This document shows, one piece after another, positions 51,901 through 56,045 of a stretch of 64,000 bases of DNA (within the stretch, counting starts at the first letter, position 1; every line of letters begins with the position of its first letter). The notes under the pieces are model-generated. The model ran no database searches and had not been told where the DNA came from. It saw only the letters and a program-made list of their open reading frames with translations. The position numbers and the translations under genes are program-made. This DNA is from Chlorocebus sabaeus (lineage: Eukaryota > Chordata > Mammalia > Primates > Cercopithecidae): the NCBI RefSeq assembly GCF_047675955.1, contig NC_132915.1, forward strand, positions 48,622,026 to 48,686,025, written 5' to 3'.

Positions 51901-52814
51901 TGCTATTGGGTTAAATAGTAAAGAGACCACACCACCTTTTACATTGTGTCAAGGGTTTTAAACCCCTAACTTACTTAGAAATTAATCTGTTACTTTGTCA
52001 AGTGACAAAAGATGAGAGAAGATTCTGCTTTTGTAAATTTTAATTAGAAATTAGAGTTAAAACAGTTAATGTATTGTTGAAATAAAGATAAGCCATTTTT
52101 AATTGTTACTAATGTGAAGCTTTATGCCCATTAACTATGTTTTAACTTTACTTTGGAATAGAAACTTGCAGGAAGTTACAAAAATAGTACAGAATTCAGT
52201 GTAGCCTTCATGCAGCTTCTTCCAAATGTGACACCTCATATAACTAACTGTAACGTAATATTAAAACTAGGACATTGACATAGGTGTATTACTGTTAACT
52301 AGATGACAAAACTTAATGTCTTCACCATTAAAAAAAAAAAAGCATCTGTATTTTAATGCTATTTGCCCATTAACTTTTAAAACATATTTGTTTTATAGGA
52401 GTTTATACAGAGAAATCCTCTTCTTGTCATTAGTATCTCTAGGAAGAGAGAATATTGATATTGGTAAGTTGGTTAATAAAAGATTACGAAAGGAAATTTT
52501 ATATTTTATTTTCAAAAGTAATTTTTAAAAATGTAGCTGGTATGTATAAAAGATTTAAAAGATTTCTACTTCTAAATATGTAGTTCAAAAACATAATTTG
52601 ACTCAATACCAATTTGAAATGAACAGCTGTTGTCTTTCTTAACAAATTACAACTTCATTTTTGAAAATTTCTTTCAGAGGCGTTTGACAATGAATATGGA
52701 ATTGCATACAATAGTCTGTCTTCAGAGATTCTTGAAAAGTTGCAGAAAATTGATGCTCCACCAAGTGCCAGTGTCGAGTGGTGCAGGAAGTGTTTTGGAG
52801 CGCCTCTCATTTAA
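2562..52814 (+). CDS. DENND4C: DENN domain-containing protein 4C, C-terminal part (21 exons; 5' end outside the window)
   Basis: Joining the 21 exons listed separately gives one open frame of 4,070 nt: two bases of a split codon, then 1,355 codons and TAA. The family protein is about 1,900 residues, so roughly 550 N-terminal residues (MABP, uDENN and most of cDENN) lie upstream. Visible in order: end of the dDENN part (exon 2562-2707), a PPR-like repeat (10439-flanking exons), a long Ser/Thr-rich probably disordered region (14605-29436), a Cys cluster CxxCxxC...CxxC (exon 31017-31192), basophilic phospho-site-like stretches such as RSHSVGG (exon 36452-36647) and a compact C-terminal domain ending in FGAPLI. 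Established for the family: DENND4 proteins are guanine-nucleotide exchange factors for RAB10, and DENND4C acts in insulin-driven GLUT4 traffic. All introns are GT-AG except one GC-AG. Assignment is by recognition of the protein; no search was run. Confidence 0.96.
2708..4143 (+). other. DENND4C intron
   Basis: Contains one antisense Alu and a short (TG)n run at about 2817-2834. The rest, 3300-4130, is AT-rich and unremarkable. Confidence 0.85.
2921..3216 (-). repeat. Alu, antisense, diverged
   Basis: Reads from a degenerate T-rich start (ttgattgatccattgattg) to ccaccatgtccagcc; AluJ-like divergence. Confidence 0.9.
4144..4179 (+). CDS. DENND4C: DENND4C 36-nt microexon-sized coding exon
   Basis: Acceptor ttttttctag precedes 4144 and donor AAG/gtatgt follows 4179. 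It holds exactly 12 codons, LFPDKGTEKSDK, in phase 0 on both sides. Only 89 bp of intron separate it from the next exon. Being short and frame-neutral, it could be skipped without a frameshift. Confidence 0.93.
4269..4399 (+). CDS. DENND4C: DENND4C coding exon, acidic linker
   Basis: Acceptor attttcag ends at 4268; donor CAG/gtagta starts at 4400. It enters in phase 0 and leaves after two bases of a Ser codon. The peptide is acidic and Pro-rich (VDFDSAEDTRLIELDDSQK, then PPEPPPDDGKD). Confidence 0.95.
4400..6242 (+). other. DENND4C intron without Alu
   Basis: This is the longest Alu-free stretch among the early introns. The part near 5650-5850 resembles the tail of an old LINE, weakly. No coding or RNA feature is seen. 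Confidence 0.7.
6243..6375 (+). CDS. DENND4C: DENND4C coding exon
   Basis: Acceptor tgctttttattttag ends at 6242; donor CAG/gtcaga starts at 6376. The first base completes the split Ser codon and the exon ends in phase 0. It encodes YKYFPRLDLKLFDRPQELK and a basic end AKRTKQ. Confidence 0.95.
6545..6833 (+). repeat. Alu
   Basis: Complete, from ggccgagcatggtgg to a short A-tail that runs into the microsatellite. Confidence 0.93.
6834..6916 (+). repeat. (TATC)n microsatellite
   Basis: Eleven uninterrupted TATC units at 6861-6904, with imperfect TCTG/TCTA units before and gtcagtcag after. It grows directly from the Alu tail. Confidence 0.95.
6972..7264 (+). repeat. Alu
   Basis: Complete, from ggccgggtccggtgg to an A-tail. 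Confidence 0.93.
7290..8037 (-). mobile_element. LINE-1 3' fragment, antisense
   Basis: Reverse-oriented L1 3' end: tgcagcatatatcagtaat, ttattgctgaataatattcc and tggctgcaccactttccattcc are typical of the ORF2 end and 3' UTR region read on the opposite strand. No intact reading frame. Confidence 0.88.
8578..8888 (-). repeat. Alu, antisense
   Basis: From a (TTTTTG)n start to gccaccatgcccggcc. Confidence 0.93.
9020..9330 (+). repeat. Alu
   Basis: Flanked by the direct repeat agctcagcagatg at about 9008 and 9330; long A-tail. Confidence 0.95.
9456..9753 (-). repeat. Alu, antisense
   Basis: T-run start then gagacggagtctccctctgttg; ends cactgtacctggcc. Together with the two preceding Alus it makes alternating inverted copies. 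Confidence 0.93.
10232..10438 (+). CDS. DENND4C: DENND4C coding exon upstream of a GC-AG intron
   Basis: Acceptor ttctctttctag ends at 10231. The 69 codons begin EIKTAHKLARRCYTNPSQWA and end DVDPLDE. The donor is GAG/gcaagt at 10439, a GC donor whose other bases match the strong GC-AG consensus. Reading on from GAG into the intron meets TGA after six codons, while joining to GTG at 13327 keeps the frame. It forms the first half of a helical repeat region continued in the next exon. Confidence 0.94.
10592..10909 (-). repeat. Alu, antisense
   Basis: From a T-rich start and gagacagagtctcactctg to catcatgtctggcc. Confidence 0.92.
10920..11222 (-). repeat. Alu, antisense, old and diverged
   Basis: Both monomers are recognisable (cttgctcctctctcacccagg; tggtattgaattcctgg) but strongly diverged, AluJ-like. 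Confidence 0.85.
11318..11412. repeat. AT-rich low-complexity tract
   Basis: Runs of atatat and a poly-A stretch between two Alus. Confidence 0.85.
11412..11678 (-). repeat. Alu, antisense, missing T-tail end
   Basis: Begins at gcccaagctggagtgcagtgg and ends gctgcacctggcc. Confidence 0.9.
11726..11923 (-). mobile_element. MER20 (hAT-type DNA transposon)
   Basis: The ends gcttctcaactttggcactattg and ctggagaaccac, and the centre gtaggatgtttagtagtatccctgg, are characteristic. Assigned from memory of the family. Confidence 0.8.
12391..12712 (-). repeat. Alu, antisense
   Basis: (TTTA)n start, ends ccattgctcccagcc. Confidence 0.92.
12868..13169 (-). repeat. Alu, antisense
   Basis: (TTTTG)n start, ends cactgcacccagcc; its 3' end is about 150 bp before the exon at 13327. 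Confidence 0.93.
13327..13455 (+). CDS. DENND4C: DENND4C coding exon with pentatricopeptide-like repeat
   Basis: Acceptor cttttgttag ends at 13326; donor AAG/gtaagt starts at 13456; phase 0 at both ends, 43 codons. The peptide CYRVVMQLCGLWGHPVLAVR, continuing to a VLFEMKTARIKPNAITYG stretch, has the spacing and key residues of a PPR repeat (helix, LCG, A.R.LFEM, G/AR-I-KPN). PPR repeats bind RNA in organellar proteins, but in DENND4 the role is not established and may be structural. Confidence 0.95.
13456..14604 (+). other. DENND4C intron, mostly antisense L1
   Basis: Almost the whole intron beyond the first 100 bp is one L1 fragment, with a short TG/TA/CA-rich run near 14506-14545 before the acceptor. 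Confidence 0.85.
13563..14500 (-). mobile_element. LINE-1 3' fragment, antisense
   Basis: attgacaaaaagtatatat, ttccaataccccctttcccc, tggttattgtgaataatgctgc and agtaataggattgttgg are L1 3' motifs in reverse. Stops in all frames. Confidence 0.9.
14605..14749 (+). CDS. DENND4C: DENND4C coding exon
   Basis: Acceptor attttacctttag ends at 14604; donor CAG/gtaata starts at 14750. It is 48 codons plus one base, so it starts a run of phase-1 introns. It encodes VVLESPWPSSTRSGIFLWTK and then a basic segment ending RSQVSSIS. Confidence 0.95.
15021..15167 (+). CDS. DENND4C: DENND4C coding exon, frame-neutral cassette candidate
   Basis: Acceptor gtccttatctttag ends at 15020; donor CAG/gtacta starts at 15168. 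It is 147 nt, phase 1 on both sides, adding 49 residues beginning ALQNVTGGSDGDTVSHGSVD. With it, the total matches the ~1,909-residue form I recall for the family; without it, the frame also stays open. So it is real coding sequence, but inclusion may vary by tissue. Confidence 0.9.
15921..15992 (+). other. Possible unannotated (poison) exon in DENND4C intron
   Basis: An acceptor-like ggggtgcag ends at 15920 and a good donor CAG/gtaatt starts at 15993, giving a 72-nt block. Spliced after a phase-1 donor it reads D-R-L-V then TGA, so inclusion would truncate the protein and likely trigger nonsense-mediated decay. The pyrimidine tract is only moderate. This is a prediction from splice motifs, with no transcript support available here. 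Confidence 0.2.
17285..18960 (-). repeat. Probable old LINE remnants
   Basis: Patches such as aaataatttcaaacttacagaaaagttgcaagaat are common in old L1 3' regions. Divergence is high and the boundaries are uncertain. Confidence 0.45.
19303..19425 (+). CDS. DENND4C: DENND4C coding exon, phase 1-1
   Basis: Acceptor ttctttttaacag ends at 19302; donor AAG/gttaag starts at 19426. It is 123 nt and frame-neutral. It encodes an acidic Gly/Gln stretch GQSDQGYGSKDELIKDDAE and ends KTKMQTE. Confidence 0.95.
19618..19938 (-). repeat. Alu, antisense
   Basis: Long T-rich start and cttgctctctcgcctagg; ends gagccaccacactctg. Confidence 0.92.
20150..20442 (+). repeat. Alu
   Basis: Flanked by a clean duplication, agtctatgtgg, at 20139 and 20442. 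Confidence 0.95.
20927..21073 (+). CDS. DENND4C: DENND4C coding exon, phase 1-1
   Basis: A T-rich tract leads to tttcag at 20926; donor CCG/gtaagt starts at 21074. The acceptor reads cagAG, and only the first AG keeps the frame: the second gives GTG TGA. It is 147 nt, phase 1 at both ends, and encodes EVCDASAIVAKHSQPSPEPH and a Ser/Pro-rich tail ending RKSST. Confidence 0.95.
22647..22789 (+). repeat. Alu monomer-sized fragment
   Basis: From ggctcagtggcttatgcc to gtgacagagtaagg. Its tail region is split by the next Alu and resumes as an A-rich run at 23107-23145. Confidence 0.85.
22790..23097 (-). repeat. Alu, antisense, inserted in the previous Alu tail
   Basis: Flanks ccctaactt and ctctaactt look like its target-site duplication. 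Ends gccaccgtgcccagcc. Confidence 0.9.
24226..25391 (+). CDS. DENND4C: DENND4C large central coding exon
   Basis: Acceptor tactttcccttttag ends at 24225; donor GAG/gtaaga starts at 25392. At 1,166 nt it is by far the largest exon here and encodes about 389 residues, rich in Ser, Glu and Lys with no clear fold: SISNVLVSTQDPVEDAVFGE at the start, SAYSYSDDE at the end. Basophilic motifs such as RSKTFTGRF and HKERSTSL look like kinase or 14-3-3 sites (inference). An ATG at 24183 gives a longer open frame, but that ATG is intronic. Confidence 0.97.
25407..25867 (+). repeat. ~95-bp tandem duplication, first copy split by an Alu
   Basis: Copy 1 is 25407-25481 plus 25752-25772; copy 2 is 25773-25867. 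Both contain tgtagtctNtctgNtattggaatgttt, then attNttaagag, then ctggtaactttggtttt. Confidence 0.85.
25481..25744 (-). repeat. Alu, antisense, without T-tail
   Basis: Begins tgcccagcctggagtgcag and ends gtgtgcctggc; bracketed by gatttctg. Confidence 0.92.
26861..27168 (+). repeat. AluY-type
   Basis: Carries the Y-like gagatcgagaccatcctggc. The duplication ttagacatata / ttagacataca flanks it. Confidence 0.93.
27376..27664 (-). repeat. Alu, antisense, old
   Basis: Diverged copy from ttttgagacaggggcttgc to cactgcacctggcc. Confidence 0.9.
27693..27977 (+). repeat. Alu, old
   Basis: Diverged copy (ggttggttatgaggactc), only 28 bp from the preceding inverted Alu. Confidence 0.88.
28735..29065 (+). 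repeat. Intronic segment duplicated at 39685-40020 (copy 1)
   Basis: Shares ttcctagc, ttaaaagtt.NNagaa.tttagtaatttctg, ctggctgtct.act and cctgattccatt.gagac.gtgagctcc with copy 2, in the same order and strand. The centre looks MIR-like, but the match runs beyond it. Confidence 0.75.
29259..29436 (+). CDS. DENND4C: DENND4C coding exon
   Basis: A T-rich tract and tcaattaaag end at 29258; donor CAG/gtatgg starts at 29437. It enters in phase 0 and leaves in phase 1. The peptide EETNRDYSFPAGLEDHILGE leads into a serine run (SLGSSSSSGD). Confidence 0.95.
29486..29612 (-). repeat. Alu right-arm fragment, antisense
   Basis: From ttttaagagatgggattttg to cagcgcctggcc. It begins only 50 bp after a splice donor. 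Confidence 0.88.
29793..29975 (-). mobile_element. MER5A-like hAT element
   Basis: ttctcaaactttggcatgcatcagaataatctgg ... agagtttgagaatccc gives the expected terminal inverted repeats. Confidence 0.7.
30074..30371 (+). repeat. Alu
   Basis: Complete copy, gagccaggaatggtggc to a poly-A tail. Confidence 0.93.
30611..30720 (+). CDS. DENND4C: DENND4C coding exon
   Basis: Acceptor ttcctttgtag ends at 30610; donor GAG/gtaaaa starts at 30721. It begins GEVPFPRGMKGQDFEKSDHG and ends NCAMEV-side in phase 0, leading directly into the cysteine-cluster exon. Confidence 0.95.
31017..31192 (+). CDS. DENND4C: DENND4C coding exon with zinc-binding-like cysteine cluster
   Basis: Acceptor tctgtttttag ends at 31016; donor AAG/gttagt starts at 31193. 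The exon-relative cysteines at residues 6, 9, 12, 36 and 39 form CxxCxxC, a 23-residue gap, then CPFC, which looks like a zinc ribbon. No metal binding is claimed beyond the pattern. The exon ends with AG of a Ser codon completed at 35464. Confidence 0.96.
31379..31606 (+). repeat. Alu, 3' truncated
   Basis: agctgggctccgtggc to gaagctgcagtgag, with no right-arm end or A-tail. Confidence 0.88.
31875..32171 (+). repeat. Alu
   Basis: Complete, gccaggtgtgatggc to poly-A; directly followed by another Alu. Confidence 0.93.
32176..32419 (+). repeat. Alu, 3' truncated
   Basis: Head-to-tail with the preceding copy; breaks off at gagatcacaccg. Confidence 0.9.
33059..33361 (-). repeat. Alu, antisense
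   Basis: Duplication tattctagc at 33049 and 33361. Confidence 0.95.
33414..33729 (-). repeat. AluY-type, antisense
   Basis: Long duplication gttcattgcctatttttct at about 33394 and 33730. Carries the Y-like ccaggatggtctcgatctc. Confidence 0.95.
33750..34550 (-). mobile_element. LINE-1 ORF2 fragment, antisense, old
   Basis: tgtttaggtctttaatatatc and atggtagagatccagctttta are reversed L1 ORF2 text. Heavily diverged. Confidence 0.75.
35464..35646 (+). CDS. DENND4C: DENND4C coding exon
   Basis: A long pyrimidine tract (ttttttccccccttttcc) and atatgtag end at 35463; donor AAG/gtatca starts at 35647. It encodes FFLKPSTSGDSLQSGSIPLA and an acidic stretch ending GSAVEP. It enters and leaves in phase 2. 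Confidence 0.95.
35647..36451 (+). other. DENND4C intron, no recognised repeat
   Basis: 805 bp with no Alu and nothing I can name. Confidence 0.75.
36452..36647 (+). CDS. DENND4C: DENND4C coding exon with RSHS phospho-site-like motif
   Basis: Acceptor tatttttttaag ends at 36451; donor GTG/gtatgt starts at 36648. It encodes DEIKRASGDVQTMKISSVPN and then NVSLTRSHSVGGPLQNIDF. The L-T-R-S-H-S-V stretch resembles a basophilic kinase and 14-3-3 site, which is inference only. It ends in phase 0. Confidence 0.95.
36648..38751 (+). other. DENND4C intron
   Basis: Old LINE-like text at 36780-37090, a (GT)n run at 37111-37130 and one Alu fragment. 37880-38740 shows nothing recognisable. Confidence 0.75.
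37752..37880 (-). repeat. Alu fragment, antisense, old
   Basis: agagatgggaatctcgctttgttgcccagg to actataggcacac; about one monomer long. Confidence 0.75.
38752..38997 (+). CDS. DENND4C: DENND4C coding exon, conserved C-terminal domain
   Basis: A T-rich tract and ttttttaag end at 38751; donor CAG/gtaggg starts at 38998. It has 82 codons in phase 0, beginning DPLGKRPNPPPVSVPYLSPL. The segment IIFWNLVWYFRRLDLPSNL is aromatic-rich and probably folded, unlike the Ser-rich exons before it. Confidence 0.96.
39412..39680 (-). repeat. Alu, antisense, without T-tail
   Basis: From gttgcccaggctggagtg to gcgaccgtgcctggc. Confidence 0.92.
39685..40020 (+). repeat. Intronic segment duplicated at 28735-29065 (copy 2)
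   Basis: By eye about 75-80% identical to copy 1 across its length. Starts right after the Alu end at 39680. Confidence 0.75.
40357..40474 (+). CDS. DENND4C: DENND4C coding exon, C-terminal domain continued
   Basis: Acceptor gatttcttttag ends at 40356; donor TTA/gtaagt starts at 40475. It encodes LPLSSLSQDSKLVYIQLLWD and ends VSWRNF plus one base. The following intron, 10,005 bp, is the longest in the window. Confidence 0.95.
40503..40812 (+). repeat. Alu
   Basis: Complete with a (CAAAA)n tail; aaagacataa flanks both sides. Confidence 0.94.
41425..42135 (+). repeat. Old interspersed repeat interrupted by an Alu
   Basis: agtttgccagggccgccataa ... ttctggaggctgaaag ... ggtgacacaactcagtctgtaa. 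Same family as 22594-23434. Confidence 0.75.
41705..42007 (+). repeat. Alu
   Basis: Inserted in the old repeat with duplication ttagggccccact on both sides. Confidence 0.95.
42202..42502 (+). repeat. Alu
   Basis: Complete, ggcctggcgtggtggc to poly-A. Confidence 0.93.
42512..42682 (+). repeat. Alu with large internal deletion
   Basis: Starts ggccgggcgtggtggc; jumps from the left-arm middle to the right-arm end; short A-tail. Confidence 0.9.
42950..43160 (-). repeat. Alu, antisense, degenerate
   Basis: T-run, gagacagggtcatgctgtg; lacks part of the right arm. Confidence 0.82.
43194..43488 (+). repeat. Alu
   Basis: Complete, ggttgggcacggtttc to an A-rich tail. Confidence 0.93.
44262..44566 (-). 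repeat. Alu, antisense
   Basis: T-rich start to ccaccacacctggc. Confidence 0.93.
44599..44733 (+). repeat. Alu, internally deleted
   Basis: cagggtgcggtggctcacg to a (CAAA)n tail, about half length; 33 bp from the inverted copy before it. Confidence 0.88.
45246..45557 (+). repeat. Alu
   Basis: Duplication aaattttgcccag at about 45233 and 45557. Confidence 0.95.
46968..47281 (+). repeat. AluY-type within L1
   Basis: Duplication agaatagtcttttc flanks it. Confidence 0.95.
48121..48424 (+). repeat. Alu within L1
   Basis: Duplication tatgaattga flanks it. Confidence 0.94.
49011..49073 (-). repeat. Alu end fragment, antisense
   Basis: Only the 5' end: cctcccaaagtgctgggattacaggc to gcgcctggcc. 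Confidence 0.85.
49171..49440 (+). repeat. Alu, old
   Basis: Diverged copy with a damaged 5' end. Confidence 0.85.
49510..49796 (+). repeat. Alu, old
   Basis: ggccagacatggtggc to an A-rich tail. Confidence 0.9.
50152..50434 (+). repeat. Alu
   Basis: ggactgggcacagtggc to poly-A; its tail lies 45 bp before the exon at 50480. Confidence 0.92.
50480..50630 (+). CDS. DENND4C: DENND4C coding exon
   Basis: Acceptor ttcttattgttag ends at 50479; donor AAG/gtaata starts at 50631. The first two bases complete Asn. It encodes SEKKSSLLSEEQQATSTLVE and ends MKPGMKRQ plus AG of an Arg codon. An Alu ends about 45 bp upstream. Confidence 0.95.
50631..52398 (+). other. DENND4C intron
   Basis: One Alu and a short (AC)n at about 50797-50808. 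The unique part 51115-52390 shows nothing I can support. Confidence 0.8.
50822..51110 (+). repeat. Alu, old
   Basis: gggcttggcacagtggc to poly-A. Confidence 0.9.
52399..52463 (+). CDS. DENND4C: DENND4C penultimate coding exon
   Basis: Acceptor atttgttttatag ends at 52398; donor TTG/gtaagt starts at 52464. At 65 nt it encodes SLYREILFLSLVSLGRENID, a short hydrophobic helix-like stretch. Confidence 0.94.
52678..52814 (+). CDS. DENND4C: DENND4C last coding exon and stop codon
   Basis: Acceptor aaatttctttcag ends at 52677, again reading cagAG with only the first AG in frame. It encodes EAFDNEYGIAYNSLSSEILE and ends WCRKCFGAPLI, with TAA at 52812-52814. The exon continues into the 3' UTR without another intron. 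Confidence 0.96.
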
Positions 52815-53227
52815 ATAGAGATTCACTAGAATTTTGACACACAAGGCTTGGAGATTAGATTTAATCTGGAAACATTCAAGGGTTTTTTTTCCCCAAATCG
52901 TAAGAACTGGTGAATATGGAATTGAAGTAACTCTTGAGGACAGTATTTAATGAATTATGATTCATACTGCATCATGTCGAAATATGAAATGCCATTTAAA
53001 TGTCCCAGGGCTTATTAACATTGAAGATTTTCAACTCCTGAACTGCTTTTCTGCCTCTGTGGAAAACTACTTTGGGATTCCTCAGTATTTGTAGTAGTTT
53101 GATAGAAATAATGAGGAACCATATTCATTCTAGGCATTGTTTATATTTGAAGTTACTGAGTTTGAGGAATGGCAAATTAAATTTGCCTAACCTCCAAAAT
53201 GAAATATCTCAATTACAAAAGCAACAT

Positions 53228-53521
53228 GGCCGGGCACGGTGGCTCATGCCTATAATCCCAGCACTTTGGGAGGCTGAGCAAGGTGGGTGGATCACTTGAG
53301 GCCGGGAGTTCGAGACCAGCCTGGCCAAAACGGTGAGACCCTGTCTCTACTAAAAATACAAAAATTAGGCGCGCCACTGTAGTCCCAGCTACTGAGGCTG
53401 AGGCAGGAGAATCACTTGAACCCAGGAGGCAGAGGCTACAGTGAAAGGAGATTACGCCACTGCAACTCTAGCTTGGGTGACAGAGTGAGACTGTCTCCAA
53501 AAAAAAAAAAAAAAAAAAAAA
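53228..53521 (+). repeat. Alu in DENND4C 3' UTR
   Basis: Duplication aaaagcaacat / aaaggcaacat; the sense-strand A-tail lies within the UTR. Confidence 0.95.
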
Positions 53522-53570
53522 GGCAACATATTTGTGTAAGTGTGTATATGTGTAGGGCTGTGTAGGTATG

Positions 53571-53578
53571 TGTATATA
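53571..53578 (+). promoter_or_regulatory. Pumilio-type element UGUAUAUA in 3' UTR
   Basis: Exact match to UGUANAUA on the transcript strand, just after the 3' UTR Alu. Pumilio proteins that bind this motif repress mRNAs; use of this copy is inferred. Confidence 0.4.
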
Positions 53579-53746
53579 CAGCCATATTCTAAGTGTATAT
53601 TTATTAAAATAGATTGCATGTTGCAATATAATTTTCTGAAATTTTCTGATTATTAAATGAATGACTACTACTGAACTTATATGTAGTCATTAATCTTAAA
53701 ATTACCTGAAAATCTGATGACAGCTGCCTTCCCTGACTTTAATGCA

Positions 53747-53813
53747 TTAGGTTGGCGCAAAATTGTAGTTTTTGCCACTATTAATGGCAACTATTATTTT
53801 TGCACCAACATAA
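53747..53813. mobile_element. MADE1 (mariner-derived MITE) inside DENND4C 3' UTR
   Basis: The left end ttaggttggcgcaaaa and the right end tttttgcaccaacataa are near-perfect inverted repeats around a short centre (cactattaatgg), the hallmark of MADE1. The RNA would fold into one long hairpin. It is slightly shorter than the ~80-bp consensus because of internal deletions. Confidence 0.88.
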
Positions 53814-54162
53814 TACACTTTTCATATTATGTATTATCTTGCTTAATGGATTTTATCCTGATTATCCAGTGACTTCCATCCTCTTCCCATATCTTAATTT
53901 GCAATAGTTTTAAAATTGGAACAAATGAATCAATCATCAGTTAAAATGAAATTAAATCAGCTGCCTAATAATTTATGAAATTCATTGGAACATGCTTAAA
54001 ATGCTAAAGCGTATGTCATTAAACGTAAAATCTTTGTTCAGGCACATACCTTGTTGGTATTGATCACTTTTTAAAACCTGTGGGATAAACTTGCACTGCA
54101 CACAGAAGTTTTATTCTTGTATAATATTTAGATTTGTATGCTTGTGAGTAAAAATGTGCATT

Positions 54163-54170
54163 TGTAAATA
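54163..54170 (+). promoter_or_regulatory. Pumilio-type element UGUAAAUA in 3' UTR
   Basis: Exact match to UGUANAUA on the transcript strand, in unique AT-rich UTR sequence and followed by a U run. It is a better candidate than the upstream copy because it lies outside repeats. Confidence 0.45.
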
Positions 54171-54731
54171 CTGTTTTTTTTTAGGTTGAATCAATTAAGT
54201 CTTAAAACTGTAAATTTATTAAGCTTGTTGTCAGTAGGTTTAAGAAAATCATGATCTCACATGCCTCACTTTGACATTTATCATGCCTTTATTAAAAATA
54301 TCCCTTAGGAACAGTAAGTTTGCCTTAACTCTCTGCATGGTTTAAAAAGCCAGTGGTTTTGTGAGTGTTTACAGTAATTATGCAGATGGCTAAATGAGTT
54401 GACACAGTAAAATTACTTCCATATGGTACAGTAACAGCCTAACTCCCTTCTACCTGATGTAACCATTTACAAATTGTAATTATTGTACCAGTCTTTCAAC
54501 ATTTCAGGGTTAATCTGACCTATGCAGAATTCTAGTGTGAATTTATTGTGAAAATGCTAAATTAAACAACTTGTCAGAAATTATGTACAATTTTCATTAC
54601 CTTTAATGGATCTTTTGCACTGTCTCAGAGTATATATTTTTGCAACTCAAGACTTGGTACTAGTTTTAATACTTAATACTTACTGACCCAACAGAAGTTT
54701 TGAATTACCTTGCATATAAAAATTGAGCTTT

Positions 54732-54737
54732 AATAAA
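54732..54737 (+). terminator. DENND4C: DENND4C poly(A) signal AATAAA
   Basis: A canonical hexamer lies 1,918 bases after the stop codon, and a GT-rich stretch (gttcgttgtgttttgtta) follows 15-35 bases downstream, as expected for a cleavage site. I saw no other AATAAA in the preceding UTR. Confidence 0.75.
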
Positions 54738-55333
54738 ATGAAAAATTCTTAAGTTCGTTGTGTTTTGTTACATTAAGCCTCCTGAAATCTGTAATCTTTA
54801 GAATTCCAGTACTTTTGTTTTTTCCATTTCTTCACTGGAGTCTTCGTAACTTGAACTAAATTTTCACTTACTGAAGCACTTCCCATTAAAAAAATTCTGT
54901 AAAGATCTCTTTACATGTTTAAGAATATATGGCTATATCAAATTACAAACTTTCTAATAACTTTAGCAATCATACCTTGAAAACTTTAGCCTGCTGCTGC
55001 CACTTAGATATTGGGACTGATTTCTTGTTGTAAATTCTTAAAGGCTTTTTCCAATACCCACCGCAGATAGGGTACCACTAAAAATTTACAAGAAAAAAAC
55101 ATTACTATGGAAAGATTTAGAAGTATCCAGAATGACTTGTAGCACTGTATGCTACTTTAATCCTGACAACTTCTAAAAGCAATCTTTAAAATTAGTCCAG
55201 ATTACTTAGCAGTACCTTACATTGGTTTGGGGTTTGATAGCAATTGTTTTTTCTTCCAACGAATGAATTGTATAGGTTGATCACAACCTGCATAGTAATG
55301 ACATGTCAGAATGACTTGCATCTGTCTCTGGAG

Positions 55334-55583
55334 AACTGGGTATGGTGGCTCATGCCTGTAGTAATCCCAACACTTTGGCATGCCAAGGCAGGCAGATCAC
55401 TTGAGCCCAGGAGTTCAGTAGTAGTCTGGGCAACATAGCAAAACTCTACAAAAAGCACAAAAACAAGCCAGGTACGACAGTACACACCTGTAGTCCCCAA
55501 GAGGTCAAGGCTGCAGTGAGCCATACTGCTGCTCTTCAGCCTGGGCATAGGAGTGAAACCCTGTCTCAAAGGAAAAAAAAAAA
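55334..55583 (+). repeat. Alu, internally deleted
   Basis: aactgggtatggtggc to an A-rich tail. Confidence 0.88.
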
Positions 55584-55795
55584 GTCTTAAGGAGAAAGAC
55601 TGTCCTCATTTTGTGACTGCACTCGATTTTCAGAAAGCAGGGCGGTTCTCATGTTTTGTGCATCACAGTCAACCAAGAACTGGTTAATACAAAACTTTGG
55701 ACTGTATACCGGACTCACCTTGTGGCTCTTAAGTTCCTCTCTGTGATTGTTTCAGTCCTTTTAGCTTCAGGTAAAATGCTAAATTTATCTTTGCT

Positions 55796-56045
55796 TTTTT
55801 TTTTTCTGAGGGAGTCTTGCTCTGTCGCCCAGACTGGAGTACAACAGCTTGATCTTGGCTCACCGAAACCTCAACCTCCCTGGTTCAAGTTATTCTCCTG
55901 CCTCAGCCTCCCAAGTAGCTGGAATTACAGGCGCCGGTGGCTAATTTTCTTGTATTTTAGTAGAGATGGGGTTTCACCATGTTGGCCAGGCTGGTCTCAA
56001 ACTCCTGACCTCAGGTGATCCACCTGCCTTGGCCTCCCCACCTGG
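55796..56045 (-). repeat. Alu, antisense, 5' end damaged
   Basis: T-run to cttggcctccccacctggc. Confidence 0.9.

Larger units (their letters stand above)
52815..54757 (+). other. DENND4C: DENND4C 3' UTR
   Basis: The sequence from the stop codon to just past an AATAAA at 54732 is mostly AT-rich. It carries one Alu (53228-53521), a MADE1 hairpin (53747-53813) and two Pumilio-type UGUANAUA sites (53571-53578 and 54163-54170). The cleavage point is inferred, and longer forms reaching the Alu at 55.3-55.6 kb cannot be excluded. Confidence 0.75.
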
